Under the pieces are notes generated by a model. It was not told where the DNA came from, did no database searches, and saw nothing but the letters and a program-made list of their open reading frames with translations. A DNA stretch of 64,000 nt. Source: Parasitella parasitica. Lineage: Eukaryota > Mucoromycota > Mucoromycetes > Mucorales > Mucoraceae. The position numbers and the translations under genes are program-made. The stretch spans positions 26,119-90,118 of the forward strand of contig MU619367.1 of assembly GCA_025201805.1 (NCBI GenBank). Direction: 5' to 3'. Position 1 is the stretch's first letter; each line of letters begins with the position of its first letter. Below are positions 21,947 through 31,737 of this stretch, one piece after another.

Positions 21947-22808
21947 GATTATTTCAAAGCTATATGAAAAGTAGCTATTAAAACACAATTGATGTTCTGA
22001 AAAGCATGCTTTTTATAACAACCGTGTTAAATGACAAAGAAATCAGATCTGAAACTAGAAAATAAAAATAATGGTCAAAAACCATAGAGATCAGTAAACC
22101 TAACTTTTTACAATGATTGTGTTTTCATCTAAATCTATAAATGGTAGTGCTTGCCTGGTAAGCAGCAGAATTTTCACTATTGACGGAGATTGTAACGATT
22201 AAACAATGATTCAACATATGGCATATTATGGTTGATTGTGAGCGTTAATTATCTTGCCATTGCCTTCGCCTGCTGCCTGCCGGTTTTGCAACCATTTCTG
22301 TCGCCTGAATAAATAAACATACACTCTTCTCGTCAATGCTATGCAAGGAACCACATCGATAAGCTTGAGCTTATTTGAGATGATGTCAAGGAGCACAATT
22401 TAAAATGAAAAACGTTTCCTGGTTTATTGCGCACGAGCAATCAATGAACCCTGGATTAAAAGTAGAGCCGTAAAATTGTAATTAACTCATCGATAATCAA
22501 TTTATTTATTTACTCTTTTTGTGAGTCCAGCAACAACATTATCATAGTCGTCTCTGGCCATTCTCCGTTGTACATGCTCTCAAATGTGTACATTTAAGTA
22601 TCAGTTCTCTCCTGCTCAACCTGTTGCTTATTTTCCTTGATAATGTGATACACCCTTATTAATTAGGATTTGAGTTTCATCCACCTCTAATGTTGATTAA
22701 TATGTTTGTTTGTTTTAGAATGTTTGCTATTACATGAAATGCTCTCACTTTTACATTCATACATAAACACCATATTAAAACCCCTGTTGCATCAAGATGA
22801 AGTATTTA
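21947..22808. other. Intergenic, nothing recognised
   Basis: AT-rich sequence between the membrane protein start and the LRR protein stop. No gene, RNA or repeat could be supported. Confidence 0.5.
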
Positions 22809-23957
22809 TTATGTATCGTTAAATTTTAACGAATTTGACGGAACCAATTTGAGTTGACATGGTTCCGTTGAAGGGGGCAGTGATGATGTGGGAATGTCTG
22901 AAAATAACGATAAAATTCTCTCTTTTTCTGTGTTCCAGTGTGCTGAGCATAATCTGTATTCAACAGGAATCCACGATTCATCTTGCCGTTGTACAATACG
23001 ATAGCGAACTATAAAAGATTGGAAATAAGGGCCTCCGCAAGAGGAGCATGCTTTAGGCCGTGACAAGTAGTAGATGATATGGTTGGGTAACTGCTGAAAA
23101 GTCTTGTAGCGCTGCTTTTGCAACTCCTTTAACTCTCGTTTTTTCTTTTTCTTCGCCATAATGTCGTATAGAATCGGCTGTATGATTTGCCTGGCACAGA
23201 TTTCAACCAGGCTAAATGGGTTATGTGCCGTTCTTTGTTGCAATTCAATAGATTGATCCAATAATCGAGGACAATGATCTGTCTTGATAACCGTCATAAA
23301 CAAGTTGAGCAACTCTGCTGGAATAGAGCTTATCTCTGTGTTGGACAGATCAAGAAAGTTGAGGTTGTGCAATCGAGCGATGTTTGCAGAGACTCGAGTG
23401 ATTGGATTGTAAGATACATCGAAATGAGTTAAGCTGGTCAATGAGTATATACTTGCTGGCAGATGATGGATATTGTTGTGGGATAAGTTCAAAAGCTTCA
23501 GGTTTCTCAATTGATCAATATTTGATGGTATTTTCAATAGTTTGTTGTGAGAAAGATCAAGTATAGTTAATCTGGTTAATAAAGCAACTTGAGTAGGAAG
23601 TGCAAATAGTCCAATATTGCGACTATTGTTTTTTTTGTTTTTTTTTTTTAAAGTTAGTAATACCATCCGTTTGAATGCACAAAATATTTACAGATCAAGC
23701 CTTGAGACAGATGTGACCAAGCCAATGGTTTTATTCAGCACAATGGTGTGTACACTGGTTTGGTGTTTTTCGTTATGCTGTTTCTCATCTGAATTGAGCA
23801 ACATTGGCAAATAAGGCTCCTGGTTCTGCGTCTGATTCGAGTAGTAAGTCTTATCCACGTAGCTTAAATCATGATCCAGAGCAGTAGGCGAAAATAAACA
23901 ATGCATTGGAAAATGGTCCAATGACCGTATTGTTCGAAGAGTAAAATTACTACTCAT
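22809..23957 (-). CDS. Leucine-rich repeat protein
   Basis: Two exons (23957-23692, 23622-22809) encode 359 residues. After a polar N-terminus come at least five LRRs of 23 residues with the form L-x-x-L-x-x-L-x-L-S-x-N-x-I-x-x-L-P (LTRLTILDLSHNKLLKIP, LRNLKLLNLSHNNIHHLP, LTSLTHFDVSYNPITRVS, LHNLNFLDLSNTEISSIP), close to the Ras-group or Shoc2 type. The C-terminal part has a basic helix (KKKKKRELKELQKQR) and a possible metal site (RPKACSSCGGPYF, with a later CSAHW). It is probably a cytosolic scaffold binding a GTPase or phosphatase; the partner is unknown. The intron has a long T/A tract near its 3' end. Confidence 0.8.
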
Positions 23958-24053
23958 ATGATGATTTAAAGTATTGTATTAAAAGAGGAATAAGTGATAA
24001 ATTTATATATAAGAAGGTATAAAACAAAAAAAAACAATCAACAAATGTTTGTT

Positions 24054-24629
24054 TTACAAAGCACTCTCGGACCATTTCATATCATCTTTCCATTTGCTTA
24101 TAACATCAATATTGATAGCTCGACCAAACCTAAACGCGTTTTTTAATAGCAATAAACGAGCCTGTGGGTCAATCCCTCTCAAGAATCCAATTTTTCCTTC
24201 TCCTGATTCGTGCTTGAAAGCAACTGTGCCAATAATGTGTCCTTGCTTGGTCATGATCCATACATTGCTTTTTTCGCTCTTGCGAATAGCAGCCAACTCA
24301 TCCGTCATTTGCTGGCAATTTTTATTCAATGCTGCCTCATATTCCTGTCCGATAATTTTGAACCAAAACACGCCTAATCCTGCGCTCCATAATAGTAATT
24401 CGACCATTAGCAATGCTGTATGCTTGACAGAAAATATCGAGTATTGCGAGAGGTGAATGCCTAATATACCAACAAGTCCTGCTTGCAACGTTCTCTTGGC
24501 ACTGGATCTTTGTCGAAGAGTATGTAACACTTGGCTGGTTCTCTTTTTACTTTCCATGTCAAGGTAGAATCGCTTTAATTCATGCTGGTCTTTTGATTCA
24601 TATTCACGAATCTCTGTGTCTTTATCCAT
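24054..24629 (-). CDS. Membrane-associated GNAT-like acetyltransferase
   Basis: A single exon of 191 residues from the ATG of MDKDTEIREYESKDQ. A basic N-terminal helix is followed by two hydrophobic stretches (AGLVGILGIHLSQYSIF and LLMVELLLWSAGLGVFWF). Next comes a GNAT-like strand pattern, VWIMTKQGHIIGTVAFKH, then KIGFLRGIDPQARLLLLKNAF. This is the plan of NAT8-type ER/Golgi acetyltransferases, in which the membrane hairpin interrupts the fold. The acetyl-CoA loop Q/R-x-x-G-x-G/A is not clear, and the C-terminal half of the fold seems short, so activity is doubtful. The upstream in-frame ATG (24686) would add a Phe-rich stretch and is less likely. Confidence 0.55.
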   Translation of the reverse strand: MDKDTEIREYESKDQHELKRFYLDMESKKRTSQVLHTLRQRSSAKRTLQAGLVGILGIHLSQYSIFSVKHTALLMVELLLWSAGLGVFWFKIIGQEYEAALNKNCQQMTDELAAIRKSEKSNVWIMTKQGHIIGTVAFKHESGEGKIGFLRGIDPQARLLLLKNAFRFGRAINIDVISKWKDDMKWSESAL

Positions 24630-25860
24630 GATTGCCGATGAAAAAAAGAAGAAGAGAGAAAAAAAAAATTGCAATAAAGAATACAAGAGGCTTTATGAAA
24701 GGATTTGCAGTTGCCTTCAGAGTCACACGCACGAGCTCTCACCACCCTCACACACTCAACATCCAAACCATTGTCTGTGTCGAATTACCGTCACCAGATA
24801 CTGTATTAAAGTGATCGACACTTTTAACCCAGGAACAGCATTTTTGATCATGCGAAAAATGCATGACTCCATATTTTTTTTTTCTCCTCGGTGTCTTGTT
24901 TCCAAATCTAAAAGAAAATACGTATGAAGGCTTCAGATAACAATTTATCGAATATACACTGTTTATTTTACAAACAAACAAACAAACAAACATACAAATA
25001 TTGAGACAGTGTCTGGTTTGAAATTAAAACAGATCACATTGACCATATAATGATATGAAAACGTTGCATTCTGTACATGTCGCATTTGATCTGTGCCCTT
25101 CATTGCCTTGCGTTACTGACCTCTAAAAGGCAAAAGCCTAAACTGCAAACTTTGATATAGTTGATAGCAATGTGATAGCCTTTTATTCATGCGGTCAGTT
25201 ATGCTCATGTACAAAGTGAAAGATTGATAGTCATCTCAACTCGTAAAACTAGATTTGGGTAATATGTGATATTTTTATTTGAAAACTTATAGCTGCAAAA
25301 TGAGTATGGATATATGAACAATCGATGCCGGTATGTAGTACCATTGAATTTGAAGCATATGCTTTATCTCATAATGAAAGCATAAGCAGAAACCATATTG
25401 CTCAAAGCAATCAAGTTGGTTTCTTGTTTAAAATGCCGTTTTATAAAAGTAGGGAAACAACTAGAACTGACTTATTGTGAAGTATAAATTGACAAGCTCT
25501 CCATTAAATTCACTGTCGACATCTTCATCATCATCATCAAATACAGCAGCACCTTGTTAATCGGGGTTTGTACCTGTTCTTTCTCCAATTTTTTCTATTC
25601 TTAGCGATATGCCGTAGATACCAATGTAAAGCTATCATCTTCATCATAGTGATGCCTCCTTGAGGATGGAGATCAATTATCACCATGCTGTTTTGTAGTT
25701 AGCTCCAGGGACACTCAACATTTATGTTCTAGCCCTTGAGTATAGTCTTAGTTTATATGTCTAGGTAAAAGTAATCATGAAGCTTATTTTTTCTTTTATT
25801 ATTCGAGACATTCAAGCCAAATAACATTTCATCAAGAGAGGAAGGAAAAAAAAAGACACT
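24630..25860. other. Gene-free interval with (CAAA)n microsatellite
   Basis: Between the GNAT-like start and the GH16 3' end I see no gene. A short tandem (caaa)n tract is present at about 24973-24996; the rest is plain AT-rich sequence. Confidence 0.5.
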
Positions 25861-27065
25861 CTAGAACAAGGTGAAGCCCAATAGAATAGTCATAATTAAA
25901 CATCCAAATGATGATCTAGGTGCAATACTTGAAGCGTTTGATTCTTGATTCACTTCTGTGCCGGGTAAGAGATGTCTATTCATAATATCTAGTAAGTATT
26001 GTCATGTAGTATTAGCAAAAACTGTAAATGCAGTAAAATAAATGCATCTGATTTACCAGAAATTTGACATGGCGTCTTTGATTTACTGCATGATGGAGGA
26101 GAATTGCTTTCGGAGGAATTGAAAAACAAGTTAAGGTGTGAAACCTTCAAATCTGCGTTTTCAGAAGGGGGGCCGCCACTGAAATAAGGGTTCCCGTCAG
26201 TCCAATGGTTCAAAAGAATTCTGCCTGGAGAATCAGGGACGTTGGTCGTCATCTCACGTACAAAGGTGCCATCAATGTAGAATTTAACTGCATTAGGCAA
26301 CCAGTCAAATCTGTATTCGTGGTAATCCTAAATATTCAAATGTTTTGTAACAGGGTACATGGTTAAGGCTGCTGTGTAGGTTTTACCTCAGTTGGATTGA
26401 ACGCTAGATCATGCTTTTCATTTGTTAGTGGAGACGCAGCGCCGTGGTCGTATATTTGGGGTTGGATAGCAAAATAAGTCTTGTATGGATCATGAAAACG
26501 GCTAAGTGATTCCATATCGATTTCGCTAGTATCATTGCGATAAAAGAAGAAAGCAGCTACAGTACCCGCAACATTGCTTGTCTTCATACGAGCGCGATAG
26601 GTACCATATAAAAAGTCGCTCCTGAAAGAAGCATTGGGGTTAGCTTTGAAATAATGCATATTTAGCAATATTCTACCTTTTTGTTCCAATTGCCGCAGAC
26701 GTGTATTTGCCATCGCTGTTTTGCTTGACAGATAGAGTAATACCGCCTTCGTGTGTCAATTTAACATTGCTGGGTGAAAATACGCGCGCAAGAGTATCCT
26801 TATGTTTTGCTCCTACTGTGTAGTCCATGACAAGGTAGTGTGGGTCATATTGTAAACTTGATTTATACAGGCCATAGTCGGCATACCAGATGTCTGTCCA
26901 AATATTGTGATTTTCGTCTTCAAATCCACAATCACAAACGACAGCTTCGCTCAGATTAATTGTTTTTTGCTTTGATGTTGGATCTGTGTTGTCATTTTGA
27001 GGTTTTTGCCCATGACTAATATGGCAAAAAACTGCCACTACTAATAAAATTGGCCAAATGTGCAT
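25861..27065 (-). CDS. GH16-family glycoside hydrolase/transglycosylase, GPI-type
   Basis: Four exons (27065-26677, 26621-26387, 26327-26057, 25988-25861) give 340 residues. A signal peptide (MHIWPILLVVAVFCHISHG) precedes a GH16 jelly roll: ARVFSPSNVKLTHEGGITLS, SDFLYGTYRARMKTSNVAGT and the catalytic E-I-D-M-E (SEIDMES), with Glu nucleophile and acid/base. It continues to HEYRFDWLPNAVKFYIDG and GRILLNHWTDGNPYFSGGPP. The last exon adds NASSIAPRSSFGCLIMTILLGFTLF, a hydrophobic end suited to GPI attachment. In fungi such proteins cut or rejoin beta-glucan or link chitin to glucan at the wall. The EIDME form (with one residue between E-I-D and M-E) matches both glucanases and Crh-type enzymes, so the substrate is open. 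Confidence 0.88.
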
Positions 27066-28081
27066 TCTTTTTTGACTCAATTCCTCGAATATGTGAAGGA
27101 AAAAGAAGGAAATATATGATAAACTTGCACATTTTAAAGAACATACCGAGTTCTTTTTCGTATGGTCTAAAAACAAACAAACCTTCAAGATTGAAATTTG
27201 TCCTGCTGATAATGCTTGGTTAATTCATATTTAGAAATGATTTACAGGATTGCCATCATACGCTAAAGATATATAGCAGACTTTGTCTTTGGCATCTATC
27301 TAGTGCCATGATCCTTACGGAGCAATAATTTAAAGTCATTTGATCATTATCCTCCTGTATTGACAACATATTACATATCTAGAAAAACAATATATCAATA
27401 ACAAACAAACAGCTGTTTGTGCACATATACCATGGTCAAATAAGCTTCAAGTAGTAAACAATAATACAGAAAACATGTCTGGAAATAAGGTAGCATGTGA
27501 TTGTACTTTTATTGGCTTTATTCTAAAAGTCTTTATTCTTTTAGAGCATCTCCAACGGAGATGCTAATTTTACAAAATTTCCAAAAGAAAATTGGTGAGA
27601 GGATAATACTTTCTTTTTTTTTTTTAGACAATTTTACTCGCCTGTAATGGTGTATAGGATAAACCGAATACCCACGGCGTATCAAAGAGTAATATCAATG
27701 ACACACAATGCTTGCAATTATTCTTTTGATCCAGAACGCTGGAATGGTGAAAGACGAGCGTCATTGTTTCTTACTGCATAAAAAAATATGTTGACACTGT
27801 AATACAGAATGTACTCTTCGCTTTGCTGATCGTTGCACAACGTTTTCAACATTTCTTTTTTTGCAGTTGTTGCAGACTTGACTGGTGAGGTATTCGTCTA
27901 GGCTACTGAGAAAAAGTGGGTGCTAGAAAAGGGGGATAATAGATGGTCCTGTGGATAATAAATATTCCGAGTGGTTATGGGGGGTACTGAAATAATTTAT
28001 GCAAAAACATTATCGTTTCATGATCTGACAAGTCTTTTTATTCAAAAGCTTCGAAAATATACATAATTTATTATTAAAGTT
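27066..28081. other. Gene-free interval with paired inverted repeats
   Basis: No gene. Around 27522-27565 two perfect stems lie back to back: tctaaaag/cttttaga, then agcatctcc-aac-ggagatgct. They could be a small palindromic insertion or a transcription-end structure. The remaining sequence shows nothing I can support. Confidence 0.5.
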
Positions 28082-29193
28082 TTATTCAATTTTTTTATAA
28101 CAAACGTACACGGTATTCTCTGTATACTTTGAGATTTTTGCCGCTCTTTCATGATCAAATGTAATTGGAATAATGGCTTCGTCAATATTATCAATCTTTA
28201 CGAGACACAGTCTACCGGAAATCATCTTATAGCAAACTGTATGAAAATGGCTACCTGTAGCTGTAGCTGAATAAACTCGTGCATGCAGACAATATGTGGC
28301 AGATTCATGGAGTCCATTTCCAAACGATATTTTGAAAGTCTTGGGGAAGTATACATTGCCTTTGTTTTCACGAATTAAGCTGAAGTTGCACATGTCCATC
28401 ATGAAAAGAAATCGAGTAATGTAGCAAATTTGTTCTTTCTAGTCATTTTGCTTTTACAAATGTCGTCGTAGTCGCATCGCTTTTCTTCTACCGCATAAAT
28501 ATATCTTTGAAGAAATATTTCAGAAAACTTCTCTTCCAATTTAGCTTCATTATGATAGCTATTTGCAGACAAGCTTTGGTAAAGATCCAACCATACGCCA
28601 ATAAGTCTGGCTGGTTGAATAACATCAGTATAATTGTAACCAGCATTGCACTTCTTGTTCGAAAAAATTGTACCAGGATCTACACTTATCATAGTTGCTA
28701 GCTCAGGAGACAACTCATTCATGATCTTCCGAAAAACAGAAGCACAGCAAGCTTGCTCTCCTTTTCGAAACAGTAGATTTCTTTTGGCGTCTTTCAGACT
28801 CCAAACAAAGTTTCTTGCCATCAAAGTTGCCTGGTCTGTCGAATCCTTCTTTTGTTCGCGATACAATTTAAATGAATCCAGTAGACATTTATCATATGGA
28901 TTTTTTGAGGAATGGACGTGGTACCCTGAGAGATCAACGAACGGAAGTACGGCATTCCAGAGAAGCTCCAGGTTAGCGTCAATGAAGCAGGCATTTTGTG
29001 AGTTAACCTTAATATACGAGTAGAATTTGGGCTGCTCACAGATGGAAACCATTGGAGTGAAATTAACCTGAGACACTAGTGACCTATAATCCATTAGTGG
29101 CGGTTCAGATTCTTCAAAAAGAGTGTTGACAGCCCTTTTAGGAGGTATCTTCAACTGTTTTTCAGAAGACTCCAATAAGAATTCTATATCCAA
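28082..29193 (-). pseudogene. USP-like (C19-type) peptidase, split in two overlapping frames
   Basis: Frame 1 (29193-28399) holds a Cys-box-like NSQNACFIDANLELLWNAVL, resembling the ubiquitin-specific protease N-x-C-F-x-N-x-x-L-Q-x-L. Frame 2 (28402-28082) holds the His-box half YCLHARVYSATATGSHFHTVCYK ending TENTVYVCYKK. The frames overlap by ATGA, the stop of the first lying inside the start of the second, with a -1 shift. Frame 1 has no ATG; upstream coding-like sequence (INALKLLQTANW) continues in another phase until a stop near 29190. This is most simply a decayed peptidase gene with frameshifts. Coupled reinitiation or -1 frameshifting in a mobile-element gene is the alternative. Confidence 0.5.
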
Positions 29194-29400
29194 TTTGCAG
29201 TTTGTAACAGCTTCAGAGCGTTGATAGTATTTTTTTCAGTTACAGAGATATTTGTTTCTGATTCAGCTGCAGGTTGTCGAGATTGAGAAGCAAGATTTAG
29301 TTTGTATAATGGGTGGTTTACAGTATGAAGAAAAAATATTATTTATATACCTTGAAACAACCTTTTTATATCACTGTCTAAGTCTTTTTCTTGAATTTAG

Positions 29401-29652
29401 GTTGCAGGCTCAACTATCATCAACCCTCCAGCTTCGTTTCTAAAGCCATCCAGTGGGCTTCGAAGCAAAGTCCAGACATCCAAAGAGAAAGCAGATTATT
29501 GGAGTGCCAATGATTTCAAGACAATGAGCCGCGATCAAGTCTCAGCACTTGCAATTGGTCTTGCTGGTCTCGGTTGCCTTTTGTTTGGAGTAACTTTCCC
29601 CTGCTTCGACCAAACCCCACCATTGCCAAGCGCACACAATTTAACAATTTAG
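29401..29652 (+). pseudogene. Orphan terminal exon with one membrane helix
   Basis: From a clean acceptor (gaatttag) an open frame of 83 codons runs to TAG: VAGSTIINPPASFLKPSSG ... KADYWSANDFKTMSRDQVSA, then a hydrophobic helix LAIGLAGLGCLLFGVTFP. Composition and helix look coding, unlike the surrounding DNA, and its size fits a small inner-membrane mitochondrial protein. No 5' exon with an ATG can be joined in phase, because the DNA just upstream is taken up by the antisense USP-like gene. It may be the tail of a gene disrupted by that element. I do not recognise the family. Confidence 0.4.
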
Positions 29653-30157
29653 CCCTATCTTTTTTGTACAGAAAACGGATACTGGGCTCGCCTTTCGATG
29701 GAGGCACTACTCTTTGAAGATTAATAACAAATATGAAAAGTGGGGATAACTCAATACTAATCCAGCGCTGCATCTTTATTTTTGACCTTTTTATACTATT
29801 GGAGAAGTGATATTTCGATTTATAAGTTGTTTATAAAAAGTAATCAAAATCATCTGTTTCTTCTTTTGATATTTAGCTTGCTATGCTCTTACAGTAAATC
29901 AGATGCGTAGAAAATGTGAAATAAAAGTTACAAGGAAGGAGTTGTATCGACCATACAGAAGAAGGTTGGTGGCCGTGGTTGGTTTCAGTTTGGCGCACAA
30001 AAACATTAGGGCGTTGGTTGCTACAGACATTAACCTAAAAGGCATTTTTTGCATTAACCAATTATCCTGATTATAATATTTTGTAATGGTATCGTACGAA
30101 TGGTAATATTCATTTAAACTTTTCTTTTTTTTTTGTCTCCCAGATGTATCAACAGCG

Positions 30158-30489
30158 ATGATAATATCACAAACTCAGGGTCGACAACCCAAACCTAACA
30201 ACCTTTGTCAATATCGTCTATTTCTTCTTGACGGCAAGGTAGAAGAGAAAACAGATAGAATAGACGTCAGTAGTTATTACGTTGCTAAATACAAATTAAA
30301 CCAAGTCTAAATAAAACAAATGTATACCTCAGGACAGACTCGCTTTTTTTGCCTGCCGGATATCCTGGCACACCAGACGTTTTCACTAATTTCCAAAAGG
30401 CTTGTGCATCAACTCTATACAAGAGCATGGAATCAGTGCGTTTAATTTTTTCCGGGCTCAAACGTCTTGTCAGACAGCTTGCTTGTTGA
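30158..30489 (+). pseudogene. Possible RUS1/DUF647-like gene remnant
   Basis: Two coding-like pieces lie in tandem. 30158-30310 reads MIISQTQGRQPKPNNLCQYR ... DGKVEEKTDRIDVSSYYVAK. 30331-30489 reads RTDSLFLPAGYPGTPDVFTN FQKACASTLYKSMESV. The FLPxGYP-x(3-8)-[YF]-x-x-[FY]Q pattern is the entry motif of the RUS (root UV-B sensitive, DUF647) family. The phases do not fit any GT-AG pair I can find between them, and the conserved remainder of the domain is missing downstream. I read it as an eroded copy; the match rests on a short motif only. Confidence 0.3.
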
Positions 30490-31737
30490 TCGCTCTTGAG
30501 TGGTTAGATTGCAAGAAGAGCACCGTTTTTCTTTTTCGCTTCTACTGTCTTCAATTCTAAATTGTAGCAAAGCACTCTTCTTAAAGCACTTTTTGGTAAG
30601 ATTCCAATGCAATTATCTTATATTCTTAACCTCAAGCAATTTTGATTCGTTCGAATTGATTTATTTCCATACAACATCAACGGGATTTATCAAAAGTTGT
30701 GAGCTGCATGAATCAACCTTGTCAGATTTTTCAAGCTCCATTCAAATCATATCTGTTCCTGAGATCTGGGATTCCACACCCTACCAGATCTTTCCGCTCA
30801 TCTATAAATGAGAAGAGAAAAAAAAAATACATATCGTCTCCAGATTAAATGCATGAAGCTGCGCAAAAAAAGCCTTGAATATCTTGATTTCTCGTCATCA
30901 TGTCGATAGATAATCAAGTATAGATCATTTGTACGAGTATCAGCAATATCTGTCATTTGCGTCAATCGATTAACGAAAGCTCATTTGTCGCTGCCAGTTA
31001 TACATCTGCATGTATGTAACCTTTAGTTTTGTTTAAATCTCGGCATTCTGGACGTTTATATTGAAAAAGGAATAGAAACGGATAATTCTTAAATATCAAG
31101 TAACTTAAGACATCAAGTATGACATTAATGAAGATATTGAATGGAACGGTAATGCTCTTCCTTCCTTGGTTCCTTGTTTTGAATATATATACATATATAT
31201 ACATATATATATAAAGCAGGAGTAATCAACCAATACATAATAAATGATAGAGACTTTAGCAAAAGGAGTCAGAGTCAGCAGCCATAAAATACATAAAACA
31301 CAGGAAAATTTATCCCTGAATCTCTCCTTGAAAACTTTCCGTCGTTCCGTCAAACCAAAAAGTATCATAGTCGGTGCCAAATACTGCTAGAAATAGATTT
31401 CAAGCCAAGGTGTTTAAAAATTCGATAGTTTTGTATGTGAATTCGCCACAACAAACAACAATAAAGAGATGCTCACTTTCTTTTTTGCTCTTTCCCTTTC
31501 CTTTTGTTATATAAATCCACCATTGCACACTCTTTTCCTCAATTCGAAAGCCATTACTCATTTATCTTTATTTACTGAAACACAACGCATACATCCAGTT
31601 TGTTTGAAGCGATGTCACAATAATCTCGATTTTTACTGCACAACGTAAGGAGCTGCACAGCTTTTTGGATTTGTTCTGTAGTATCCAAAAGCTTGGATAG
31701 CAAATGTATATATATAAAACTACGTACATTTATTTTA
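30490..31737. other. Gene-free interval with AT microsatellite
   Basis: No supported gene. A tract of alternating at/atac units is found at about 31184-31214. A 103-codon plus-strand frame near 30500-30811 is hydrophobic and motif-free. Confidence 0.5.
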
